The position numbers and the translations under genes are program-made. The notes beneath the pieces are model-generated. The model made no database searches. It was not told where the DNA came from and was given only the letters and a program-made list of their open reading frames with translations. A stretch of DNA of 5,396 bases, taken from assembly GCA_934871445.1 (NCBI GenBank), contig CAKXBD010000141.1, forward strand, positions 1-5,396. Direction: 5' to 3'. The first letter of the stretch is position 1. Each line of letters starts with the position of its first letter. The DNA comes from an uncultured bacterium (lineage in GTDB: Bacteria; Bacillota; Clostridia; Christensenellales; Borkfalkiaceae). Shown here in pieces: positions 1 through 5,396 of this stretch.

Positions 1-1087
1 AAAACAACGGTTTGTCGTAATAGGGAAGATCGGGACAGACGATTTCCGTCATACGACTCAGGCGTTTGGAAATATGCTCCGCGGCCCCTTTAATACCGCC
101 GATCCCCTCGCCGGTCACGGAGAGAGGATTGGCCGCAAACCCCATCGTACTCTTATCTCGATAATATTTTTCAAAAAATTTATCCACGCTCTCGCAAAGC
201 TCGTCCAATCCGTACTTTACGATTTCGTTAATTTCTCGAACGGAATAGGCCGCACCGCTGCCGTCTGTCCACATCAGATCTTTGGAGACAGTGCCGCCCG
301 AAACATTGGCCGAAGAAAGAATCTCCTCCGCTGTTTCATAATCTACCCCCAATCCCTGCATCAAGGCGACGAGAATATATCCGAGTCCGCAGTCAAAAGA
401 TTCCTCATGCACAATCCCATTTCCGTACACGACCGAAACAGAGCTGGAAAGGAATCCTACATCGATCAGAAATGCATAACCTTCGCGCATTTTTTCGGAA
501 AGCAGATAATCCGCTTCGGACAACGTCTGAGGAATAAACTGCACATTTTCAAACCCGAGTTCTTTCAGAACCGAATCCGCCGCGCCATAAAATTCATCGG
601 ATACAAAATAATAGCATAGCGCGCCCTTCAACGAAGCAGTGGGAATTCCGTAAAGCTCTGACGCATTAAAATATTTTCGATTATCGCCCAAGGCAAAATA
701 CATATCCGAACGGCGGATATAATGCCCCGGAGCCAATAGCTCGTTAAGTCCGCTCTCATAGAGCGCGTCTATTTCCTGAGCGGAAATTTTCCGCTTAGAG
801 GGAAAAGAAATCGTATGTCCTTTGGTATATACCTTCGTAAAAGCCGCAGGGACCCCCACGTATATTTCCTTAATCGTCCCTTCGTAGTTTTGGCTTACGG
901 AGGTGACGGCGGAAATGACTGCATTGCGGAAAGACGCCGCATCTAAAAAACCGTCCGAAGAATACCCCTCGTATTTTTCGCTTCTGCTGCCGCGGAATAC
1001 GAACGTTCCGTTAACGCCTTTCGCACCGATGAGGAAGGTGATTTCGTACGAACGTATATCCAAAACAGCGACGCTTTCGTTACTCAT
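1..1087 (-). CDS. ftsA: FtsA-like cell division protein with degraded nucleotide-binding motifs (3' end outside window)
   Basis: I translated this gene by hand from the ATG at 1087 to the left edge: 362 codons, no stop. FtsA is an actin-fold protein that ties FtsZ filaments to the membrane and signals to the septal synthase. Visible parts are an N-terminal strand (VAVLDIRSYEITFLIG, residues 6-21), a VGVPAAF segment (77-83), an SHS2/1C-like region (about 84-160), a 2A core with AFLIDVGFLSSSVSVV (205-220), and VTGEGIGGIKG near 324-334. FtsA usually has about 400-440 residues, so the C-terminal amphipathic helix should lie outside. Normal FtsA has DIGTxK, DxGGGTTD and TGGG at the three nucleotide contacts. 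Here they read DIRSYE, DVGFLSSSV and TGEG, so ATP binding may be lost. The start follows a weak GGAG at 1100-1103 (12 nt gap). It has its own promoter. Position after ftsQ supports FtsA over the related PilM. Confidence 0.82.
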   Translation of the reverse strand, partial: MSNESVAVLDIRSYEITFLIGAKGVNGTFVFRGSRSEKYEGYSSDGFLDAASFRNAVISAVTSVSQNYEGTIKEIYVGVPAAFTKVYTKGHTISFPSKRKISAQEIDALYESGLNELLAPGHYIRRSDMYFALGDNRKYFNASELYGIPTASLKGALCYYFVSDEFYGAADSVLKELGFENVQFIPQTLSEADYLLSEKMREGYAFLIDVGFLSSSVSVVYGNGIVHEESFDCGLGYILVALMQGLGVDYETAEEILSSANVSGGTVSKDLMWTDGSGAAYSVREINEIVKYGLDELCESVDKFFEKYYRDKSTMGFAANPLSVTGEGIGGIKGAAEHISKRLSRMTEIVCPDLPYYDKPLF

Positions 1088-1137
1088 AATTTTCTTCTGC
1101 TCCGTAAAACGTTACTGTGAAAAAATATATTTTCTCT

Positions 1138-1166
1138 ATTATACACTATTTATAAAGCGATGTCAA
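1138..1166 (-). promoter_or_regulatory. Consensus sigma-70/sigma-A promoter of ftsA
   Basis: On the minus strand the -35 box is TTGACA (1166-1161) and the -10 box is TATAAT (1143-1138), separated by exactly 17 bp. Both hexamers match the housekeeping consensus at all 12 positions. Transcription should start near 1131, leaving a leader of about 44 nt before the ftsA ATG. The promoter lies directly behind the terminator of the upstream unit, which argues that it is functional. No activator or repressor site is recognised. Confidence 0.9.
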
Positions 1167-1177
1167 CGGATTGAAGG

Positions 1178-1213
1178 AAAAAACGCAAAAAAACGCGGCC
1201 TTAGCCGCGCTTT
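1178..1213 (-). terminator. Rho-independent terminator after ftsQ
   Basis: Read on the minus strand, a 6-bp perfect GC stem (CGCGGC at 1209-1204, GCCGCG at 1199-1194) closes a TAAG loop. It is followed by seven T (1193-1187), GCG, and six more T (1183-1178). The AAA before the stem can also pair with the start of the T run. It lies 20 nt after the ftsQ stop and just before the ftsA promoter. On the plus strand no T run follows the stem, so it should act in one direction. Confidence 0.9.
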
Positions 1214-1233
1214 ACGAGGGAGCATGTACGTTT

Positions 1234-2022
1234 TTAATTGTTTTTCGAATAAAAGACCCTCACATTTCCGGGGTTTACGGCGTCGTCAGTCACCTCAATC
1301 CTGCCCCCCAGTCTCTCCGTATCCTCCAAAGAGAGATAAAATTCCGCAAATTTTTCCGCTTTAACGACCGTCAGGGTTCCGGGATTGCGAATATATGCCT
1401 TGACACCCTCCCGCATTGTAAGACAAAAACTCGTATCCTCCGCAGAGGTCGTCGGACGCATGACCTCGACAGAAACGACGTTGCTTCTCGCCCCGCCCAA
1501 AATTCCCGAAGCTGCTTCAAAAACAGTCAAAAGCAGCGGAATACACTCGTCGCCGCCGAGAATTTCTCCGCGTTTTCCCGAAGCTGAAAGTCCCTTGACA
1601 ATGATATTATCCGCTCCGTCCGAACGATTGGAAGCATCGCCGCGAATCCCCAAGACCGTTCCGTCCGCGCCGAGAATATAATATTCACCGTCATTTTCTA
1701 CGGCAAACACTTCCGTATCCTCCGAAGCAGAAATCACCAGACGATTTGGATATGCCTTTTTGAAAGAGGTCATGCGAAAATAGGGAAATTGCGCGAAGTC
1801 CTCTTCCGCGTCATTTTCTTTGACGGAGAAAATGCTTTCGTCTTCATAGCGTTTCAAAAGGAGCTTTTGAAGCTCGTCCGCCTCCGCCTTTGCCGCCTCC
1901 GAAACGAGGGAGACGTCCAAGGTGACGGCGTTCACCCGATAGACCGTGGAGATGCCGAGTACGACGGCCGCAACGAAAATCACCGCCGTCAATATAATTG
2001 CAATTACATTTCTCTTGTGCAT
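1234..2022 (-). CDS. ftsQ: FtsQ/DivIB-type cell division protein
   Basis: The gene encodes 262 residues, the usual size of FtsQ/DivIB, a bitopic protein that links FtsL and FtsB/DivIC to the septal synthase outside the membrane. Visible are a short basic N-terminus (MHKRN), one membrane helix (about 6-27), and a divergent POTRA-like region (about 30-107) ending in KKAYPNRLVISASEDTEVFAV. This resembles the family pattern of 'WP..L.I.V.E..PVA', with the usual P turned into V. DGEYYILGADGTVLGI (111-126) follows, matching the start of the beta domain, which then runs to the C-terminus. The ATG is preceded by AAGGA with about 7 nt spacing. The gene lies 44 nt after murA and ends in a terminator. 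Identification rests on position, topology and weak motifs; overall sequence is diverged. Confidence 0.8.
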   Translation of the reverse strand: MHKRNVIAIILTAVIFVAAVVLGISTVYRVNAVTLDVSLVSEAAKAEADELQKLLLKRYEDESIFSVKENDAEEDFAQFPYFRMTSFKKAYPNRLVISASEDTEVFAVENDGEYYILGADGTVLGIRGDASNRSDGADNIIVKGLSASGKRGEILGGDECIPLLLTVFEAASGILGGARSNVVSVEVMRPTTSAEDTSFCLTMREGVKAYIRNPGTLTVVKAEKFAEFYLSLEDTERLGGRIEVTDDAVNPGNVRVFYSKNN

Positions 2023-2030
2023 TTTATTTT

Positions 2031-2065
2031 CCTTTTCCGCCCTTTCCCCATACGGGCGGGAAAGG
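2031..2065 (-). promoter_or_regulatory. Hairpin covering the ftsQ ribosome binding site
   Basis: The murA-ftsQ gap holds an inverted repeat of 12 positions (2054-2065 against 2031-2042) with a single C/A mismatch in the RNA and an 11-nt loop. The 3' arm contains the AAGG of the ftsQ Shine-Dalgarno site. The 5' arm starts 1 nt after the murA stop codon, so a ribosome finishing murA would open it. An exclusive alternative stem pairs 2058-2065 with 2041-2048 (8 bp, 9-nt loop) and would leave the binding site free. No T run follows, so it is not a terminator. The inverted repeat is seen; the regulatory role is inferred. Confidence 0.6.
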
Positions 2066-2066
2066 A

Positions 2067-3323
2067 CTACACGCGCACCCGACGGATTCGAGCGCCGAGC
2101 TTTTTCAATTTATATTCAAAATCCGCATAGCCTCTGTCGACGTGTGATAAATCGGCTACGGAGCTTTCCCCCTCCGCTTTCAAGGCCGCAATCACCAAAG
2201 CCGCCCCGCCTCGGAGGTCGCCCGCCGTCACGCAGGCGCCGTGCAATTTTTCCACTCCCCGAATGACCGCGTTTCTACCGCGGACGGTAATATCCGCCCC
2301 CATGCGTTTGAGTTCGCCCGCGTATTTATACCGCGTTTCGAAGAGATTTTCCACGACCAGCGTGGTACCCGACGCCGTACAGGCGAGCGCGGAAAACTGC
2401 GCCTGCAAATCGGTGGGAAAACCGGGAAAGGGCGTCGTTTCTATCAGCTCTGCGGCGCGAAGGCGTCCGTTGCTCTTCAAAGTTATTTTATCATTTTTTA
2501 TATGTATTTTGCAACCGTTTTCGCGCAATTTGTGCAAAAGTGCCGCAATATTTTCCTGAGGGACTCCCTCCATCTCGATTTCTCCGCCGCAGGACGCCGC
2601 CGCAATCAAAAAAGTTCCGGCTTCTATTCTGTCCTTGATCGGAGTGTATTCCACGCCGCGCAGTTTTTCGACACCTTCCACGACCACCGTACTCCCGCCG
2701 GCTCCGCTTATTTTTCCGCCCATTTTATTGAGAAAATTTTGTAGATCCACGATTTCCGGTTCCTTGGCCGCGTTTCGTATGACCGTGGTTCCTTCTGCCT
2801 TGACCGCGGCGAGAATAATGTTTTCCGTAGCGCCCACGCTCGGAAAATCCAAAAGGATATCCGCCCCCGTTAGCTTATCGCAGCTGCATGATATGTAACC
2901 GTTGTCCTCCTCGATTTTTACGTCTAGCCTTTTGAGCCCCGAAAGATGCAGGTCTATGGGTCTGAGACCTATATCGCAGCCGCCGGGATAGGAGATTTTC
3001 GCGCGGTGGAAGCGAGTGAGCACGGAGCCGAGCATAAAAACGGAAGAACGCAGTTCCTTTGTAAGCCTCGCGGGGATTTCGTGGGAAACTGCGTTCGCGC
3101 TATCGATAATTACACTGTCGGTCGTCCGGCGTATCTCACAGCCGAGTTCGCTTAGTATGTGCAACATATTTTCCACGTCCGAGATGGCGGGCACATCTCG
3201 TATTATCACTTGTTCATCGGTTAAAACAGATGCGGCGAGGAGCGGCAGGACGGAATTTTTCGCAGACTGGATTTCCGCTCTGCCGTAAAGTTTTCCGCCG
3301 CCCTCTATGATAAATTTATCCAT
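2067..3323 (-). CDS. murA: UDP-N-acetylglucosamine 1-carboxyvinyltransferase (MurA)
   Basis: MurA transfers enolpyruvate from PEP to UDP-GlcNAc in the cytoplasm, the first committed step of peptidoglycan synthesis. I start it at the ATG at 3323, which follows AAGGAG with 9 nt spacing. This gives 418 residues, the usual family length; the ATG at 3347 would add 8 residues and has no such site. From 3323 the key residues fall almost exactly on E. coli numbering: K22-N23 (SAKNSVLPLL), the catalytic cysteine at 116 in PGGCDIGLRP (the fosfomycin target), D305 (FPTDLQAQF), R371 (DLRGGAALV) and R397 (VDRGYADFEYKL). The protein is therefore probably active, and the Cys form is expected to be fosfomycin-sensitive. 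The gene follows ftsW by 32 nt; murG, often found here in clostridial clusters, is absent. A second MurA paralogue elsewhere is possible, as in many Bacillota. Confidence 0.97.
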   Translation of the reverse strand: MDKFIIEGGGKLYGRAEIQSAKNSVLPLLAASVLTDEQVIIRDVPAISDVENMLHILSELGCEIRRTTDSVIIDSANAVSHEIPARLTKELRSSVFMLGSVLTRFHRAKISYPGGCDIGLRPIDLHLSGLKRLDVKIEEDNGYISCSCDKLTGADILLDFPSVGATENIILAAVKAEGTTVIRNAAKEPEIVDLQNFLNKMGGKISGAGGSTVVVEGVEKLRGVEYTPIKDRIEAGTFLIAAASCGGEIEMEGVPQENIAALLHKLRENGCKIHIKNDKITLKSNGRLRAAELIETTPFPGFPTDLQAQFSALACTASGTTLVVENLFETRYKYAGELKRMGADITVRGRNAVIRGVEKLHGACVTAGDLRGGAALVIAALKAEGESSVADLSHVDRGYADFEYKLKKLGARIRRVRV

Positions 3324-3353
3324 ACAATATAACTCCTTATGTTCCATTGTATG
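3321..3353 (-). promoter_or_regulatory. Start-site hairpin of murA, with Shine-Dalgarno in the loop
   Basis: An 8-bp perfect inverted repeat (CATACAAT at 3353-3346 and ATTGTATG at 3328-3321, minus strand) brackets the ribosome binding site. Its 3' arm ends in the murA ATG. Inside, AUAA (3340-3337) and UUAU (3332-3329) can pair as well, placing GGAG in a 4-nt loop. The 5' arm begins 2 nt after the ftsW stop codon. The AT-rich stem would be only moderately stable. A role in coupling murA to ftsW translation is inferred. Confidence 0.45.
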
Positions 3354-3355
3354 AA

Positions 3356-4699
3356 TTATCGCCGCCGTTTGTTAACCCTTTCTATTCCCTTACGGGCCAT
3401 GGCATTTTTTCTCGAAATTCCATACAAAATTCCCATGGACGCCATCGTGATGATGAGCGACGTATTTCCCGAACTTACGAGCGGAAGCGGAAGTCCCGTC
3501 GGCGGTATCGTTCCGCTGACGACGAGCGCGTTTATTACCGTCTGTATACCGTACACGAGCGTAATTCCCGAAGCCAACAGAAAGGAAAAGAAATCGTCCG
3601 CTTCCGCCGCTGTCTTGATTCCCTTATAGATGAGTACTCCGCAGATGAGAAACAGGATAAAAATTCCCACAAAGCCGAATTCTTCTCCGATAATAGACAG
3701 GATAAAATCGCTTTCCGCGAAAGGCAGAAAGCGGTATTTCTGCCGCGAACGAAAAAGTCCCGTGCCGAACCAGCCGCCGTTTCCCAGCGCATACAGAGAC
3801 TGAATGAGCTGATACCCTTCATTTTTCGGAGACGCCCACGGGTCGATAAAGGCGCTCAGCCGCAGGAGCCGATACGGCTCCATGATGATGAGCACGGGAA
3901 CCGCGACGAGCGCGGGCACGAGGATAACGAGGAAATATCTGAGCTTCATTCCCCCGAGAAAAATCATCGCGAGCATCAAAAGTCCCACGCACATGGTGAC
4001 CGACATATTCGGTTCGAGAATAATGAGCACGCAGATTGCGCCGCCCGCGGCTAAAACGGGAAGCATGCCCTTGAAGGTGCGCATAGCTTGCATGTGCTCG
4101 GACATATACGCCGAAGCGAAAATGACAAACCCGTATTTCGCGAGCTCGGAAGGCTGAATCGTGACGCTTCCGAAACCGATCCAGCGCGTCGCTCCGTAAT
4201 TGCTTTTTCCGATTCCCGGTACAAATACGAGTGCTAAAAGCACCATGGGAACAATCAGAGCTATGTAACGGATCTTTTTCAACTTTCTATGATCGAAAAA
4301 CGCCAGAAAGCCCATGGCAATGACGCCGAGGACGAAGCCGAGAAGCTGTTTCTTCATAAAATAGAATTCGTCCCCGTACTGCGTCTTTGCCGTGTAGGAG
4401 CTGGCAGAATAGACCATGAGAACGCCGAAGGCGGAAAGGAGAATCGTAAGAATGGGAATGGTCAGATCCCCCGTTACTCTATTCGACCGTTCCTTCTTCG
4501 TCCCCGAAAGCCGTTCCGATAACGGCCGTATCCGCACTTGCGGACGAAACGCTTCCGCCGTTTCCTTCATTTGTATCTGCGGGCGAAGGCTTTCCGCCGC
4601 CCTCTCCCTGCTCCGCTTTTTCAGCCGTTTGCTCCTCTCTTTGTTTTTCTGCCTTTGCGCGAAGGGCTTCCTCCTCGAAGGCACGAACGATTGCGACAA
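3356..4699 (-). CDS. ftsW: FtsW, septal SEDS peptidoglycan glycosyltransferase
   Basis: FtsW polymerises lipid II into glycan strands at the septum with a class B penicillin-binding protein. About ten membrane helices are visible (numbered from the ATG at 4720: near 86-106, 124-142, 151-170, 192-208, 218-236, 240-256, 262-280, 350-367, 377-398, 411-437). Family motifs are RWIGFGSVTIQPSELAK (179-195), the long loop GYQLIQSLYALGNGGWFGTGL (302-322), and FLPFAESDFILSIIGEEFGF (331-350) with the catalytic Asp at 338. Two family signatures are altered: EPNMS (236-240) for EPDLG and SSGNTS (416-421) for SxGGSS. About 80 basic residues precede the first helix and overlap murD in another frame. I prefer the TTG at 4699 because of its strong ribosome site; ATG 4720, ATG 4570 or GTG 4537 are alternatives. 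SpoVE and RodA are close relatives; position favours FtsW. Confidence 0.94.
   Translation of the reverse strand: MSQSFVPSRRKPFAQRQKNKERSKRLKKRSRERAAESLRPQIQMKETAEAFRPQVRIRPLSERLSGTKKERSNRVTGDLTIPILTILLSAFGVLMVYSASSYTAKTQYGDEFYFMKKQLLGFVLGVIAMGFLAFFDHRKLKKIRYIALIVPMVLLALVFVPGIGKSNYGATRWIGFGSVTIQPSELAKYGFVIFASAYMSEHMQAMRTFKGMLPVLAAGGAICVLIILEPNMSVTMCVGLLMLAMIFLGGMKLRYFLVILVPALVAVPVLIIMEPYRLLRLSAFIDPWASPKNEGYQLIQSLYALGNGGWFGTGLFRSRQKYRFLPFAESDFILSIIGEEFGFVGIFILFLICGVLIYKGIKTAAEADDFFSFLLASGITLVYGIQTVINALVVSGTIPPTGLPLPLVSSGNTSLIITMASMGILYGISRKNAMARKGIERVNKRRR
4479..4699 (-). other. Long same-strand overlap of murD and ftsW (double-coding region)
   Basis: About 221 bp are read in two frames. One frame gives the MurD end and a 64-residue tail rich in Glu, Gly, Ser and Ala; the other gives the Lys/Arg-rich N-terminus of FtsW. 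The third codon base of ftsW is the first codon base of murD. Neither frame has a stop before 4479. The ftsW start options at 4570 and 4537 would shrink the overlap to 92 or 59 bp but cannot remove it. Confidence 0.75.
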
Positions 4700-5396
4700 A
4701 TTTATCACCTCTCTCCTCATAACTTGCGAATTCGTCGAAACTTGCGCTGGCGGGGCTCAAAAGTACCGTCTGTCCCCTGCGGGCTATCATTTTCGCAAGC
4801 CGTACCGCGAAATCGAAATTTTCGCAGAGCGTCATGCGCTCGAAGCCGCAGCGAAGGGCGCTTTCAAAAAGCCGGAAACGATTTTCACCGTACAATACGG
4901 TATGGACGACGGAAGAAGTCCTCAGCTTTACGAATAATTTATCGTAATCGTATCCCTTATCCTTTCCGCCGAGCAGGAGCACCGCTTCCTCCTTCATGCA
5001 CCCGATCGCTTTAATCGTCGCGTCTACGTTCGTTCCCTTGGAATCGTCCACATACTTGACGCCGTCCGCTTCGCCCACGAGCTCGATGCGGTGCCGTATT
5101 CCCTTGAAGGAAGACAGCGACCGCGCGATGCTGTCCGATCTTACGCCCATGATTTTTGCCGCCGCAATCGCCGCAAGTGCATTTTGGACATTATGCAATC
5201 CGTCCGTCAAAAGTTCCGACGCGGACATGATTTTTTCTCCGCAGAAATACAAATCTCCATTTTCGAGATAAGCGCCGTGAACCCGCTCCCGAACGGAAAA
5301 ATAAAAGAGCCGCGCCTTTGTCTTTTCCGCAAAGCTCCTCACAATTCCGTCGTCGAAGTTCAAAACGGCATACTCCGATTCCGTGCTGTTTTTCAG
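4479..5396 (-). CDS. murD: UDP-N-acetylmuramoyl-L-alanine:D-glutamate ligase (MurD), 5' end outside window
   Basis: MurD adds D-glutamate to UDP-MurNAc-L-Ala with ATP in the cytoplasm. The frame is open to the window edge, giving 305 visible residues (starting LKNSTESEYAVLNFDD); about 150-200 N-terminal residues, with the P-loop, should lie outside. Seen are the end of the central ATPase domain (VLNFDDGIVRSFA; HNVQNALAA) and the C-terminal ligase domain: GIRHRIELV, YVDDSKGTN, LLLGGKDKGYDYDKL and LLSPASASFDEFASYEERGDKF. SPASAS replaces the common SPACAS, a mild change. The family normally ends about a dozen residues after ERGDKF. Here about 64 more follow, acidic and low in complexity, ending GDEEGTVE. 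That tail is read in another frame as the start of ftsW. It may be a disordered by-product of a lost stop codon rather than a functional domain. Confidence 0.95.
   Translation of the reverse strand: MKNSTESEYAVLNFDDGIVRSFAEKTKARLFYFSVRERVHGAYLENGDLYFCGEKIMSASELLTDGLHNVQNALAAIAAAKIMGVRSDSIARSLSSFKGIRHRIELVGEADGVKYVDDSKGTNVDATIKAIGCMKEEAVLLLGGKDKGYDYDKLFVKLRTSSVVHTVLYGENRFRLFESALRCGFERMTLCENFDFAVRLAKMIARRGQTVLLSPASASFDEFASYEERGDKFVAIVRAFEEEALRAKAEKQREEQTAEKAEQGEGGGKPSPADTNEGNGGSVSSASADTAVIGTAFGDEEGTVE
4532..4597 (-). repeat. Imperfect tandem-like repeat in the FtsW N-terminal extension
   Basis: In the ftsW frame, AESLRPQIQ (4597-4571) and AEAFRPQVR (4558-4532) look like two copies of one short motif, AExxRPQ followed by I or V. 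The two DNA copies differ at silent ftsW positions (CGC/CGT, CAG/CAA). In the murD frame the same segments are less alike. This hints that the ftsW frame is the constrained one, but two short copies are weak evidence. Confidence 0.4.
4704..4713 (-). promoter_or_regulatory. Strong ribosome binding site for ftsW inside murD
   Basis: On the minus strand GAGAGGTGAT contains GAGGTGAT, eight bases matching the complement of the 16S rRNA 3' end. It lies 4 nt before the TTG at 4699, the normal position for a site of this register. The same bases encode the conserved MurD residues ERGD. This decides my choice of ftsW start over the ATG at 4720, which has no recognisable site in front. Confidence 0.6.

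Noticed and set aside
1105..1116. Short GTAA/TTAC inverted repeat in the ftsA leader
   Set aside because: Only four pairs, expected by chance in this AT-rich leader.
74..2130. Several plus-strand open frames of 98-181 codons across the ftsA and ftsQ region
   Set aside because: They lie antisense to genes with recognisable families, have no family resemblance and no convincing ribosome sites.
3324..3347. Upstream ATG of murA at 3347
   Set aside because: The ATG at 3323 has an AAGGAG site at good spacing and gives the family length with key residues at their usual numbers.
3535..3822. Minus-strand frame of 95 codons inside ftsW
   Set aside because: It overlaps the catalytic loop of ftsW in another frame, with no family match and no ribosome site noted.
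3347..4054. Plus-strand open frame of 235 codons opposite ftsW
   Set aside because: Very rich in Arg, Glu, His and Lys, the usual look of the antisense of a membrane protein gene. No motif or ribosome site supports it.
4416..5014. Overlapping plus-strand frames opposite murD and the ftsW start
   Set aside because: Arg/Phe/Pro-rich shadow translations of the murD strand; no independent evidence.
5361..5363. TTG at 5363 as the start of murD
   Set aside because: The frame continues upstream to the window edge with conserved MurD sequence, so the TTG is an internal leucine codon.

Overview
All real genes in this window lie on the minus strand. They form the middle of a division and cell wall (dcw) cluster. 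In transcription order (right to left) they are murD (5' end outside the window), ftsW, murA, an ftsQ/divIB-type gene and a divergent ftsA (3' end outside the window). The order murD-ftsW-(murG)-murA-ftsQ-ftsA, the Shine-Dalgarno sites and the consensus sigma-70/sigma-A promoter suggest a Clostridia-type Bacillota of roughly even base composition. The species cannot be named from the sequence. No mobile element, CRISPR array, tRNA or rRNA was seen.

Right part (about 3350-5396): MurD (D-glutamate ligase of peptidoglycan precursor synthesis) and FtsW (SEDS glycosyltransferase of the septum) are joined by an unusually long same-strand overlap. MurD runs about 64 residues past its normal end as an acidic, low-complexity tail. 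The same DNA in another frame encodes the basic N-terminal extension of FtsW. Every usable ftsW start codon lies upstream of the murD stop.

Middle (about 1234-3355): murA, with every catalytic residue checked intact, and a bitopic FtsQ-like protein follow at 32 and 44 nt spacings. Each of these two short gaps can fold into a hairpin that involves the ribosome binding site or start codon of the next gene and begins 1-2 nt after the previous stop codon. This suggests translational coupling. murG, murC and murB are not in the stretch seen.

Left part (1-1233): a rho-independent terminator closes the murD-ftsQ unit. A textbook promoter (TTGACA, 17 bp, TATAAT) begins 11 bp after it and drives the ftsA-like gene, so ftsA (and probably ftsZ beyond the edge) is transcriptionally separate. 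The FtsA-like protein keeps the FtsA fold, including an SHS2/1C-like region, but all three of its nucleotide-binding signatures look degraded. It may be a non-ATPase FtsA.

Together the genes cover late lipid II precursor synthesis (MurA, MurD), septal glycan polymerisation (FtsW), its regulatory scaffold (FtsQ) and the membrane anchor for FtsZ (FtsA). The most unusual points are the degraded FtsA active site, the murD/ftsW double-coding region and the paired start-site hairpins.
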